DNA of 64,000 bases, from positions 372,001-436,000 of the forward strand of contig NZ_BMXT01000001.1 of NCBI RefSeq assembly GCF_014651895.1. Direction: 5' to 3'. The stretch is from Rhodanobacter panaciterrae. Lineage in GTDB: Bacteria; Pseudomonadota; Gammaproteobacteria; Xanthomonadales; Rhodanobacteraceae. Below the pieces are notes generated by a model. That model made no database searches. It was given only the letters and a program-made list of their open reading frames with translations, and was not told the origin of the DNA. Positions within the stretch are counted from its first letter, which is position 1, and the number at the start of each line of letters is the position of its first letter. Below, piece by piece: positions 1 to 8,512 of the stretch. The position numbers were made by a program, and so were the translations under genes.

Positions 1-2
1 TG

Positions 3-755
3 TTGCTTGCGCCGTTCGCTACCTTCGCCGCCACCCCGTGCAAGTACGAGGCGCCGCGCAACCTCCAGCTCGATCTGGCTGGCGTGCGGGCCGTGCAGAT
101 CGAGGTGCACAGCCACGACCTGCATCTGACCGGCAGTGACAACGCCCGGGGGCTCACCCTCACCGGCCGTGCCTGCGCCTCGGACAAGGCGGCACTGGAC
201 GGTCTGCAGGTCACTCAGCGACGTCAGGGCGACCAGCTGCTGCTCGACATCGGCGGTGACAATCACTTCTCGCTGAGCTTGTTCGGCAACTCCTACGCGA
301 ATCTCGAAGTCACCGTGCAGCTGCCGGCGAACTTGCCGGTGACCTTGAGTGTGGGCTCCGGCGACGCCGAGGTCAGTGGTGTGCAGCAGCTGCAAAGCAA
401 CGTCGGCTCGGGTGACCTGCATGTGCGCCAGGTGTCCGGCAAGTTCAGCACCAGCGTGGGTTCCGGTGATGTCGACGCGACCGATATCGGCAGCCTGGAA
501 CTGGGCTCCGTCGGCTCCGGCGACTTCAAGGCCGATGGCATCAAGGGCGATGCCAGGGTTGGCAGCGTCGGCTCGGGCGACGTCACGTTGCGCAAGGTCG
601 GTGGCAGTGTGCATGCCGATACGCTGGGTTCCGGCGATTTCACCGTGAGCGATGTGATCGGCGATTTCAGCCTCGGCGCCAAGGGCAGTGGCGACGTCAA
701 TCATTCCGGGGTGAAGGGCAAGGTCAGTGTGCCGCATGACAACGATGACGATTGA
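3..755 (+). CDS. DUF4097/DUF2807-like envelope protein with GSGD repeats, 5' partial
   Basis: The reading frame is open to the left edge, so the true start and part of a signal peptide probably lie outside; the visible N-terminus (LAPFATFAA then TPC) looks like the end of a signal sequence. From about residue 118 the protein carries seven GSGD motifs spaced 17-19 residues apart (near 118, 135, 153, 171, 190, 209, 228), the pattern of putative adhesin families DUF4097 and DUF2807, which are predicted to form a right-handed beta-helix. The tail is acidic (HDNDDD). It probably sits in the periplasm or outer envelope. Substrate or partner is unknown, and no catalytic residues are evident. Confidence 0.7.
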   Translation: MLAPFATFAATPCKYEAPRNLQLDLAGVRAVQIEVHSHDLHLTGSDNARGLTLTGRACASDKAALDGLQVTQRRQGDQLLLDIGGDNHFSLSLFGNSYANLEVTVQLPANLPVTLSVGSGDAEVSGVQQLQSNVGSGDLHVRQVSGKFSTSVGSGDVDATDIGSLELGSVGSGDFKADGIKGDARVGSVGSGDVTLRKVGGSVHADTLGSGDFTVSDVIGDFSLGAKGSGDVNHSGVKGKVSVPHDNDDD

Positions 756-793
756 TACGGATTACGCCGTGCGCGGGCAGGAGTCGCCGGATA

Positions 794-1936
794 TCAGCCC
801 AGCCAGAGCCAGACCAGATACACCAGCGGTGCGCACACCAGCAGGAACGGAATCGACACCAGATGCAGCATGCGCAGGCCATGCGGCTGCTTGGCCAGGC
901 GCAGCGCGATCAGGTTCGCCAGCGAGCCGATCGCCACGCCGAAACCGCCCACGTTCACCGCGACCGCCAGGGCGATCGCATCCGGTGTGCGGTCAAGCAG
1001 CAGCACCGTCGCCGGCACATTGCTGATCAGCTGCGAGGCGAGGATGCCGCTGGCATACAAGGTCAGCGGCCGGCTGAAGTCGAGTCGGTCCAGCGCATCG
1101 CGCACCAGCGACAGTTCGGCGAAGTGGCCCAGTCCCAGAAAGATCGCCGCGAACGTCAGCAGCAGCAGCCAGTCGATTCGCGCCAGGCTCGAACGCGCCA
1201 GCAACGCGAATAGCACCAGCAGCAGTACGGCACCCAGTGGAGCCTGGTGGTATTCCATCAACAGCACCATGCCGACCAAGGCGACTGTCGACCATGCGCC
1301 GAGCCGGTTCGACGTCACGTGGCCATCGATCTTGTCCGGAGTCAGTTCGATCCGGTCGCGCGGCAGCCACAGCCACGTGAATGTCGCCACCAGCGCGAAC
1401 ATCACGGCCGCCGTCGGCAGCATTGCCAGCACGAAATGCAGGAATGGCATCGACGAGTGCTGCCACAGCAGCAGGTTCTGCGGATTGCCGATCGGGCTCA
1501 AGGTGGACCCGGCATTCACCGCTAGCGCCTCCAGCACCACCATGCGCAACACCGGCAGGTTCGAGATGCCGCCGATCGCCAATGTCAGCGGCACGATCAG
1601 GAACAGGCTGACGTCGTTGGTCAGCACCATCGACAACAACGCCGTTGCGCTGACCAGTAGCAGGCCGAGACTGCGCAGCGAATGTGCCCGGGCCACCACC
1701 GCTACCGCCGCGTGCTGCACCAAGCCACTGTCGCGGATGCCCTGGATCGCGATCAGCAGGCCCATCAAGCCGGCCAGTGTCGGCAGCTGCAGCCAGTACT
1801 GATATTTCGCCAGCGGCTGTGGGTCGAGCAGGGCCAGCGCGATCGTCAGCGTGGCGAACAGCAGCAACAACCATTCGGCTTGCAGTTTCTGTATCCACGA
1901 CGATGACGCGCCAGATGACGGCTTTGCATCACCCAT
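794..1936 (-). CDS. ArsB/NhaD (ion transporter superfamily) permease
   Basis: A 380-residue, almost wholly hydrophobic protein with about ten to eleven predicted membrane spans. It carries the two family hairpin motifs: an NDVS...GNPQN segment in the first half and NVPAT plus VNVGGFGVAIGSLAN in the second half. These are typical of the ArsB/NhaD/CitM superfamily, whose members export arsenite, exchange Na+ for H+, or move anions. The short length suits the COG1055-like group. No ars genes lie nearby, so the substrate cannot be assigned. It stands on the minus strand upstream of the GST gene with a short gap, and may share a transcript with it. Confidence 0.8.
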   Translation of the reverse strand: MGDAKPSSGASSSWIQKLQAEWLLLLFATLTIALALLDPQPLAKYQYWLQLPTLAGLMGLLIAIQGIRDSGLVQHAAVAVVARAHSLRSLGLLLVSATALLSMVLTNDVSLFLIVPLTLAIGGISNLPVLRMVVLEALAVNAGSTLSPIGNPQNLLLWQHSSMPFLHFVLAMLPTAAVMFALVATFTWLWLPRDRIELTPDKIDGHVTSNRLGAWSTVALVGMVLLMEYHQAPLGAVLLLVLFALLARSSLARIDWLLLLTFAAIFLGLGHFAELSLVRDALDRLDFSRPLTLYASGILASQLISNVPATVLLLDRTPDAIALAVAVNVGGFGVAIGSLANLIALRLAKQPHGLRMLHLVSIPFLLVCAPLVYLVWLWLG

Positions 1937-1962
1937 GCATCAGCATCCGGCCGACATGCGCA

Positions 1963-2592
1963 TCACCACTCGCTCAATCCTTCGATCTCGTAAAGCTTCT
2001 GCCAGCTCGGGCGTGCGCGCACCAGGTCGGCCAGCCGCTTCAGCGCGGGCCACTCGGTGGCCGGACGCGGCATATTGCGCGACCAACGCATCAGCATGGT
2101 CAGCAACAAATCGGCACCGGAGAATTCGGCGCCAAGCAGATACGGTCCATGCGCGGCGAGTTGCGCATCCAGCAGCACCCACACCCCTTCGATCTTGCGC
2201 TGCAGGGCGGCGCGCACCTCCGGCGTGTGCTCCGCCGCGCCCAGTTCGGGCGGATAGAACCAGAAGCGGTACGTCGACATCAGCGTGTTGCTGAGATAGA
2301 CGATCCACTGCTGCCACGCCTCGCGCTCGGGCGTGCCCGGCGCGGGCGCCAGCTTCGCTTCCGAGTGGCGCTCGGCCAGCACCATCAGCAGCGCTGCCGA
2401 TTCCGACAACGGCCGGCCGTCGATCACCAGCGTCGGCACCACGCCACGCGGATTGAGTTTCAGATAAGCCGGATCGTGCTGCGCCTTGGTATCGAAATCG
2501 ACCAGCCGCAACTCATGCGGCGCACCGATCTCCAGCAGCGCCAGATGCACCACCATGCTGGCGGTGCCGGGGGAGTAGTAGAGGGTGTACAT
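1963..2592 (-). CDS. Glutathione S-transferase family protein
   Basis: A 209-residue soluble protein with a two-domain GST layout: an N-terminal thioredoxin-like fold (MYTLYYSPGTASMVVHLAL, then NPRGVVPTLVIDG with the cis-Pro, then LSESAALL) and an all-helical C-terminal half. The N-terminal SPGTAS stretch has Ser where beta-class enzymes have Cys or Ser. It would conjugate or reduce electrophiles with glutathione in the cytoplasm; the substrate is not predictable. The start has a good ribosome binding site (GAGGAAA, 4 bases before ATG). Confidence 0.88.
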   Translation of the reverse strand: MYTLYYSPGTASMVVHLALLEIGAPHELRLVDFDTKAQHDPAYLKLNPRGVVPTLVIDGRPLSESAALLMVLAERHSEAKLAPAPGTPEREAWQQWIVYLSNTLMSTYRFWFYPPELGAAEHTPEVRAALQRKIEGVWVLLDAQLAAHGPYLLGAEFSGADLLLTMLMRWSRNMPRPATEWPALKRLADLVRARPSWQKLYEIEGLSEW

Positions 2593-2636
2593 GCGATTTC
2601 CTCAGCGCGTTCGATACACGCGATCTTGGCGGCGGC

Positions 2637-5120
2637 TCACCCTTCGCGCAACAAGCGCATCGGCGACGTCCGCGTCACCTTCCTTGTCCCAGCCAACCCC
2701 AGCAGCATCACCACGAAGGCGGCACCGAGCGCGGCGAACGCGAGTGGCCACAGCGGCGGCACGAAGCCTTCGATATGGAACACGGCGTGGCCAAGCCATA
2801 GTCCGGCGCCGGCGGCACCGAAGGCGGCGGTGAGGCCGGCGACCAGGCCGAGCAGGGCGAATTCGCAGGCGGCAGCGACGCGCAGTTGGTTGCGACGTGC
2901 ACCGAGCGTGCGCAGCAGCGCGGCCTCGTGGCGGCGTTCGGCGGCACTGGCGGCGAGTGCGGCGGCCAGCACCAGCGCGCCGGCGAGCAGGCTGAAGCCG
3001 AGGATCCAGCGCACCGCATTGCCGACGCGGTCGACGATCTCGCGCACGCGATCGAGCAGTGAATCGACATCGACCAGACTGAGGTTGGAATAGTCGCGCG
3101 ACAACTGTGCCAGTTGGGTGGCATGACCGCGCGCCAGATGGAAACTGGCCAGCCAAGTGTGCGGCAGGTCGCCGGCGTGGGCTGGGTCGAGCAACAGGAA
3201 GAAGTTGACCCGGAACGAACTCCAGTCGACCTTGCGAATGCTGCCGATCTTCGCCTCGATATTGCCTTCGCCGACGTTGAAGCTCAGCGTGTCGCCCACC
3301 TTCAGCGCGAACATGTCGCGCCACATGGTGTCGATCGACACTTCGGCCTCCGCCGGATGCGCACCTTGCCACTGGCCGGCGATCACCTGATTCGACGGCG
3401 GCAAGGCATCGGCCCACGACAGCCGCAGCTGCCGGTCGGCCCAGTCCTTCGCGCGTTCGTCGGCGAAGTGCAGCTGGTCGATCGGTGAGCCGTTGATCGC
3501 GGTGAGCTTGCCCACCGCCAGCGGCAGCATGTTGAGCTGGTCACCACCGATGCCGGCCAGCGCGTGTTCGAAACCAGCGCGCTGATCGTCCTGCAGATTC
3601 AGCGCGAACCAGTTCGGCGTATCCGCAGGCAGTTCCTGTCGCCAGCCCTGCAGCAAAGCCGGTGCGACGATCGCCAGCAACAACAGCGCGCACAGACCGA
3701 GACTGAGTGCGGTGGCCTGGATCAGGCTCAGCGTGCGCCGCCGCGCCAGGGCGGCGAGGCCGAGTCGCAGCGCCGGATGCGCGCCGGGTGCGACGCGTCG
3801 TGCCAGCCATAGCAACACGGCGGCCAGCAATGCCGCGATCACGGCCACGCCGAGCAGGCTGGCGGCGAGAATGCCGGCCAGCTGCAGCGAGCTGCTCTGG
3901 CTCCAGATCAGGCCCAGCGCGACCAGCACGGGAACCAGGTACAGCGCATCGAAACGCCGCACGCGCCGCTGCACGCTCTGGCGGAACACCGCTACCGGCG
4001 GCACCTCGGCCAGCCGCACCAGCGGCGGCAGGGCGAAGCCGGCCAGCACGGCGATGCCCATCGCAGCGGCGGCGAACGATGGCGCCAGCGGCAGCAAGGT
4101 CGGCACGCTGCCGAACAACGAGCTGGCGAACAACCACGCCAGTTGCGCCAGCCCCAGCGCCAGCAACAGGCCGAGCGCTGTTGCGGGCAGCGCGAGTGCG
4201 CCGAGCGTGCCAAGCAGCAGGCCGAGCACGCGCTGGCGTGATGTACCCAGTGCACGCAGCAACGCCACTTCGGAAGTCTTGCGGCGTGCGTAGCGTTGCG
4301 CGGACAGCGCAATCGCGATGCCGGCCAGCAACGCCGACAGCAGCGCGGTCAGACGCAGGAACGCGCCGGCCCGATCGAATGCCGAGCGCATGCGTTCCTG
4401 AGTTTGCTCCGGCGTGATCAATTCGGCACCTTGCGGCAAGGTCGTCGATTGCGCCCAGTCACGCCAACCCTGCACGGCCGCCGGTTCGCCGGCCAGCAGC
4501 AGGCGATGGCGCGCACGGCTGCCGACACCGAGCAGGCCCGCTTTTTCGGCATCGGCCAGATTCATCAGCGCGCGTGGCGCCAGTGCGAACAATTCGCCGC
4601 CGTCCGGCTGACGAAGCAGTTCGGCGGCGATGACCAGGTCGCGTCCACCCAGTTGCAGCGGTTGGCCCACTTTCAGATTCAGCGCGACCAGCGCGCGATG
4701 ATCGAGATAGACCTCGCCAGCGGCGGGTGCATGGCCGTTGTATGGACGTCCATTCGCGTCGCCCAACTCCAGCGTGCCGCGCAGCGGATAGTGCGCATCA
4801 GCGGCCTGCACGTCGAGCAACTGGGTCTGCTGATGCGCGAAGGCCACGCTGGGGAAGCTGGCGGTGCGCGTGAGCTGCAAGCCGCGCTGGCGGCCCTCGA
4901 CGGCGAAGGCTTCCGGCACGGTCTGCGGTGATGCCACGCCGATATCGCCACCGATCAATTCGGCGGCGCTGGCCAGCATGCCGCGCTCGATCCGCGTCGA
5001 CAGCGTGGCGACCACACCCAGCGCGACCACCGCCAACACCAGCGACGCAGCCAGCGTGCGCAACTCCGGCAGATGCCATTCGCGGCGCAGGCTGCGCAAG
5101 GAGAAGCGGAGCAGGTTCAT
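2637..5120 (-). CDS. ybbP: FtsX-like ABC transporter permease (YbbP family)
   Basis: An 827-residue permease with the typical layout of this family: one N-terminal span, a large periplasmic domain, three spans around residues 250-360, further spans near 390-500, a second periplasmic domain and three C-terminal spans, that is, two FtsX domains. Its partner ATPase lies just upstream on the same strand, and tesA is divergent from that ATPase, the same arrangement as ybbA-ybbP/tesA in E. coli. YbbAP-type pumps act in the inner membrane, perhaps on hydrophobic or lipid-linked substrates; the substrate is unresolved. Its ribosome binding site lies inside the palindromic repeat in front of it. Confidence 0.88.
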   Translation of the reverse strand: MNLLRFSLRSLRREWHLPELRTLAASLVLAVVALGVVATLSTRIERGMLASAAELIGGDIGVASPQTVPEAFAVEGRQRGLQLTRTASFPSVAFAHQQTQLLDVQAADAHYPLRGTLELGDANGRPYNGHAPAAGEVYLDHRALVALNLKVGQPLQLGGRDLVIAAELLRQPDGGELFALAPRALMNLADAEKAGLLGVGSRARHRLLLAGEPAAVQGWRDWAQSTTLPQGAELITPEQTQERMRSAFDRAGAFLRLTALLSALLAGIAIALSAQRYARRKTSEVALLRALGTSRQRVLGLLLGTLGALALPATALGLLLALGLAQLAWLFASSLFGSVPTLLPLAPSFAAAAMGIAVLAGFALPPLVRLAEVPPVAVFRQSVQRRVRRFDALYLVPVLVALGLIWSQSSSLQLAGILAASLLGVAVIAALLAAVLLWLARRVAPGAHPALRLGLAALARRRTLSLIQATALSLGLCALLLLAIVAPALLQGWRQELPADTPNWFALNLQDDQRAGFEHALAGIGGDQLNMLPLAVGKLTAINGSPIDQLHFADERAKDWADRQLRLSWADALPPSNQVIAGQWQGAHPAEAEVSIDTMWRDMFALKVGDTLSFNVGEGNIEAKIGSIRKVDWSSFRVNFFLLLDPAHAGDLPHTWLASFHLARGHATQLAQLSRDYSNLSLVDVDSLLDRVREIVDRVGNAVRWILGFSLLAGALVLAAALAASAAERRHEAALLRTLGARRNQLRVAAACEFALLGLVAGLTAAFGAAGAGLWLGHAVFHIEGFVPPLWPLAFAALGAAFVVMLLGLAGTRKVTRTSPMRLLREG

Positions 5121-5124
5121 GGGC

Positions 5125-5258
5125 TTGCTCCTCCCCCTGCACGCAGGGGGAGGTTGGGAGGGGGTTGCTCAAGGTCGCGGCAAAGATCAAAAGCACCCCA
5201 CCCCAACCCTCCCCTGCGACCAGAGGAAGTCCCTTTGGGGCAAGCAGAGGAGGGGGAA
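5125..5258. repeat. Dispersed palindromic repeat, copy A
   Basis: A GC-rich element between the ATPase and permease genes. It has an inner inverted repeat (CTCCCCCTGC / GCAGGGGGAG), a GGGAGGGGGT tract, a spacer and then AGCACCCCACCCCAACCC. The same order of blocks recurs at 14699-14807, in part at 37255-37290, and inside a coding sequence at 53756-53814. Confidence 0.75.
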
Positions 5259-5280
5259 AGAAACCGACGTATCGTGGTGT

Positions 5281-5982
5281 TCATACGCGTGCTTCCGCAT
5301 GAGTCACCGCGACGCGACCCTCTTCCAGTTCGATCCGTCGATCGCAACGCGCAGCCAGCGTGGCGTCATGCGTCACCAGCACCAGGGTGGTGCGGTGATC
5401 GCGATTCAGCGCGAACAGCAGATCGCATATGTGATGGCCGGTGCGCTGGTCGAGGTTGCCGGTGGGTTCGTCGGCAAACAGCACGCGCGGACCGTGCACG
5501 AACGCGCGGGCGATCGCCACGCGCTGCTGCTCGCCGCCGGAAAGCTGGGCCGGATAGTGCCTGCGGCGCGGGGTCAGCCCGACCGCTTCGAGTGCCTCAC
5601 GTGCGCGTTGGCGTGCCGCGCTGCTGCCTTCCAGCTCCAGCGGCAGCATCACGTTTTCCTCGGCGGTAAGCGCGGGCAGCAGATGGAACGACTGGAACAC
5701 GAAACCGACCAGTCGTCGGCGCAGGTCGGCCCGCGCTTCCTCATCCAACTGCTCCAGCGCGTGGCCGTGCAGGGCGATGCGGCCGGTATCCGGCGTATCC
5801 AGTCCCGCCAGCAAGCCGAGCAGGGTGGTCTTGCCGGAGCCGGAGGCGCCGACGATGGCGAAGCTCTCGCCCGGCTGGATCTGCAGGCTGACCTTGCTGA
5901 GGATTTCCAGTCTCCCCTCGGGGCCGCTGACCGACTTGCTAACATCGCAGGCCTCAAGAAGTGGACGGGAAGAATCACTCAT
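5281..5982 (-). CDS. ybbA: ABC transporter ATP-binding protein (YbbA/LolD type)
   Basis: A 233-residue ATPase with Walker A (GASGSGKTT near residue 45), Q-loop ([11 protein letters not shown]), signature [15 protein letters not shown], Walker B (VLFADEP followed by TGNLD) and the H-loop (VTHD). It belongs to the MacB/LolD/YbbA subfamily that pairs with FtsX-like permeases and presumably powers the downstream permease. I chose the ATG at the right end because a longer open frame upstream lies wholly within tesA on the other strand. This start shares a CATG with the tesA start, so each gene's leader lies in the other's coding region. Confidence 0.92.
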   Translation of the reverse strand: MSDSSRPLLEACDVSKSVSGPEGRLEILSKVSLQIQPGESFAIVGASGSGKTTLLGLLAGLDTPDTGRIALHGHALEQLDEEARADLRRRLVGFVFQSFHLLPALTAEENVMLPLELEGSSAARQRAREALEAVGLTPRRRHYPAQLSGGEQQRVAIARAFVHGPRVLFADEPTGNLDQRTGHHICDLLFALNRDHRTTLVLVTHDATLAARCDRRIELEEGRVAVTHAEARV

Positions 5983-6616
5983 GCGTCGATGCCTATGGCT
6001 GTTGGTCTTTTTGTGTGGCATCGGCAGCGCCCAGGCGGCGGTGCCGAAAACCGTGCTGGTGCTGGGTGATTCGCTGTCCGCCGCGCACAACATACCGGTC
6101 GAGTCCGGCTGGGTGCATCTGCTGGATGCGCGTCTTGGCAAGATGGTGCCGAAGTGGGCCGCGATCAATGCCAGCATCAGCGGCGAGACTTCATTGAGTG
6201 GACGCAACCGTTTGCCGGCGCTGCTGGCGAAATATCGACCAACGATCTTGGTGCTGGAGCTGGGTGCGAACGACGGTTTGCGCGGTCTGCCGCTGCCGGC
6301 TCTGCGCGACAATCTCGCCGCGATGATCGGGCAGGCGCAGCAGGCGAAGGTGCGGGTGCTGCTGGTCGGCATCGAATTGCCGGTGAACTACGGGCCGCAG
6401 TATCGCGATGGGCTGCGTGCGATCTATGCGGATCTTGCACGCGACCGACACACGGCGCTGGTGCCGTTCCTGCTCGACGGCATCGCGCTCGATCCTGCCT
6501 TGATGCAGGACGATGGCCTGCATCCAGTCGCCGGCGCCGAGCCGCGCGTGCTGGACACCGTGTGGAAACAATTGCAACCACTGCTCGATCAACCCGCAAT
6601 ACCCAACGGGCTCTGA
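5981..6616 (+). CDS. tesA: Arylesterase / acyl-CoA thioesterase TesA (SGNH hydrolase)
   Basis: A 211-residue exported protein: signal peptide [20 protein letters not shown], then SGNH blocks. Block I is LVLGDSLSAAHNI with the catalytic Ser at about residue 31, block II has the Gly (INASISGETS), block III is LELGANDGLRG with the Asn, and block V is DGLHP with Asp and His. TesA is a periplasmic multifunctional thioesterase, arylesterase and lysophospholipase. It is divergent from ybbA, as in E. coli and Pseudomonas, and the two start codons overlap by two bases. Confidence 0.92.
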   Translation: MRRCLWLLVFLCGIGSAQAAVPKTVLVLGDSLSAAHNIPVESGWVHLLDARLGKMVPKWAAINASISGETSLSGRNRLPALLAKYRPTILVLELGANDGLRGLPLPALRDNLAAMIGQAQQAKVRVLLVGIELPVNYGPQYRDGLRAIYADLARDRHTALVPFLLDGIALDPALMQDDGLHPVAGAEPRVLDTVWKQLQPLLDQPAIPNGL

Positions 6617-6700
6617 ACCGTCCGCACCGATTTCACGCTACCCTCACCCCCACAACGGTTATCTCTTCACATATGTGAAGGCCACTGAGGTGAGGACGAT

Positions 6701-7432
6701 ATGACCGTACATGACGAGCAAGCGGGACTGATTCTTCTGGTCGAGGACAACCGCCAGATAGCCGAAATGGTCGGCGAGTTCCTGGAGCGTCGCGGCTACT
6801 CGGTCGACTATGCCGCCGATGGCGTCAGTGGCCTGCATCTGGCGGTCTCCAACAGTTACGACGTGATCGTGCTGGACCTGATGCTGCCGGGTCTGGACGG
6901 GCTGGAAGTCTGTCGCAAGCTGCGCCGCGAAGCGAAGAAATCCACCCCGGTGCTGATGCTGACCGCGCGCGACACGCTGGAAGACAAGCTGGTGGGTCTC
7001 GAAGCCGGTGCCGACGATTACCTGGTGAAGCCATTCGAAGTACGCGAGCTCGAGGCACGTCTGCGTGCGTTGATCCGCCGCGATCGTCGCCAGGTGTCCA
7101 CCGAGGTGCTCACGGTCGGCGACATGACCCTGGATACCGCCACGCTGCGACTGACCCGCGACGGCCAGGAGCTGACCGTGTCGCCAATCGGACTGAAGCT
7201 GCTGGCGATCCTGATGCGCGAATCGCCACGGGTGGTCAGCCGGCGCGACATCGAGCGCGAAATCTGGGGCGATACGTTGCCCGATTCGGACACCTTGCGC
7301 TCGCATCTGTACAACCTGCGTCGGGTCATAGACAAACCCTTCGCACATCCCCTGTTACACACCATCCATTCGGCGGGTTATCGCCTCGCGGATCTGGAGT
7401 CGGAAGTGGCGTCGACAACCCAGACAGCCTGA
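6701..7432 (+). CDS. OmpR-family response regulator
   Basis: A 243-residue regulator with a receiver domain (acidic VEDN pair, phosphoacceptor Asp at about residue 59 in VIVLDLMLPG, Thr in LMLTARD, Lys in DYLVKPFE) and a C-terminal winged-helix DNA-binding domain (SPIGLKLLAILM to TIHSAGYRL). The gene for its sensor kinase begins 28 bases after its stop, so the pair is probably an operon. The signal and target genes are not visible here. A gap of 84 bases after tesA probably holds its promoter. Confidence 0.92.
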   Translation: MTVHDEQAGLILLVEDNRQIAEMVGEFLERRGYSVDYAADGVSGLHLAVSNSYDVIVLDLMLPGLDGLEVCRKLRREAKKSTPVLMLTARDTLEDKLVGLEAGADDYLVKPFEVRELEARLRALIRRDRRQVSTEVLTVGDMTLDTATLRLTRDGQELTVSPIGLKLLAILMRESPRVVSRRDIEREIWGDTLPDSDTLRSHLYNLRRVIDKPFAHPLLHTIHSAGYRLADLESEVASTTQTA

Positions 7433-7460
7433 CATTGCATCGACAGGGCGAAAACATGTA

Positions 7461-8477
7461 ATGGATAGCAGGGTAGTCAAAGCAGTCACATTCCGTGTGG
7501 GTGCGTTCCGGCGACGGATTGCGTGGGTGTTCGGTTTGCAGTTTCTGATCGTGGCGATCGTCTGCATCCTGGGTATTTACAATATCGTGCCGACCGTCGT
7601 GGTGATCGCGGTAATCGTGCTCACCACGGCCATCGCGTGGTTCGCCACCCGCCGCGAGTGGCGGCCTGTGCGTGCGCTGGCTCGGTTGGTCAATCGCTGG
7701 GATGGCCAGCAGTTCGATCCGGAATCCTTGCATCTGGATCAGATGTCCACCCACACCGACGCCGATGTGGCCTCGCTGGCGCGTGGACTGCATGGGTTTG
7801 CCACGCGCATCGCCAACTACAACCAGCGCGAGCGCAACTTCACCCGCGATGCCAGCCATGAACTGCGCAGTCCGCTCACCGTGATCAAGATGTCGGTCGA
7901 CATGCTGGCCGAGGAGGAGGGCATCAGCGATTTCGGCGCCCGTTCGGTGCGCCGGATCAAGCGTGCCGCGCGCGAGATGGAGGTGCTGGTCGAGGCATTG
8001 CTGATCCTCGCCCGCGAGAGCGATAGCGCGACGGATCACGAACGCTTCATTGCCAACGACGTGCTGCGCCGGGAGATGGAATCCGCTCGCGAGTTGCTGA
8101 CCGGCCGCCCGATCGAGTTGCTGCTGGAGGAGCCGGCGCGGTTTGCGCTGGAGGGTTCGGCGCAGGCCTTCTCGGTGTTGTGCTGGCAGCTGATCCGCAA
8201 CGCCTGTCAGCAGACCGAACAGGGCAGCGTGGTGGTCAGTGTGCTGCCCGGCGTGGTGAGCGTGAGCAATCACGCGGATCCGCACATACCCGGCGACAGT
8301 TCCCGCCCGCTGCGCGTGCATGGCGTGGATCGGCACGGCTTTGAACTGGCGATCGCCCAGCGCATCAGCGACCGCTTCGGCTGGCCGCTGGAATTGCAGA
8401 CGCGGGTCGGGCAGGAAAACATCGCGCGCATCCGCTTTCCGCATCCGCTGCCGGTCGAGACGATCGCCAGCGCCTGA
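7461..8477 (+). CDS. Sensor histidine kinase paired with the preceding regulator
   Basis: A 338-residue kinase with two membrane spans (about 22-40 and 43-61) separated by only a few residues, so almost no periplasmic sensor domain, then a HAMP-like stretch, the H-box DASHELRSPLTVIK (His near 133) and an ATPase domain. The N-box is LIRNACQQT. The usual DxGxG box is replaced by VSNHADP, while the last G-box is present as HGFELAIAQRISDRFGW. Such kinases with tiny input regions often sense the membrane itself or a partner protein. It probably phosphorylates the regulator encoded just upstream. Confidence 0.88.
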   Translation: MDSRVVKAVTFRVGAFRRRIAWVFGLQFLIVAIVCILGIYNIVPTVVVIAVIVLTTAIAWFATRREWRPVRALARLVNRWDGQQFDPESLHLDQMSTHTDADVASLARGLHGFATRIANYNQRERNFTRDASHELRSPLTVIKMSVDMLAEEEGISDFGARSVRRIKRAAREMEVLVEALLILARESDSATDHERFIANDVLRREMESARELLTGRPIELLLEEPARFALEGSAQAFSVLCWQLIRNACQQTEQGSVVVSVLPGVVSVSNHADPHIPGDSSRPLRVHGVDRHGFELAIAQRISDRFGWPLELQTRVGQENIARIRFPHPLPVETIASA

Positions 8478-8480
8478 CCG

Positions 8481-8504
8481 CAGGAGCGCACACGTGCGCC
8501 CCTG
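8481..8504. repeat. Short palindrome between convergent genes
   Basis: Sequence CAGG, A, GCGCAC, AC, GTGCGC, C, CCTG folds as a near-perfect hairpin in the 35-base gap between the kinase and the CoA-transferase stops. No T-run follows, so it may act as a weak bidirectional terminator, or be a member of the GTAGGAGCGCAC-like repeats also seen near 33885. Confidence 0.5.
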
Positions 8505-8512
8505 CGCAAGGA

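Noticed and set aside
354..690. Possible CRISPR or tandem DNA repeat
   Set aside because: The regular spacing comes from GSGD codons in a protein repeat; spacer lengths and sequences do not fit a CRISPR array.
5983..6372. N-terminal extension of the ybbA ATPase by 130 residues
   Set aside because: The extension is antisense to tesA and has no ABC family match; the ATPase domain begins just after the internal ATG.
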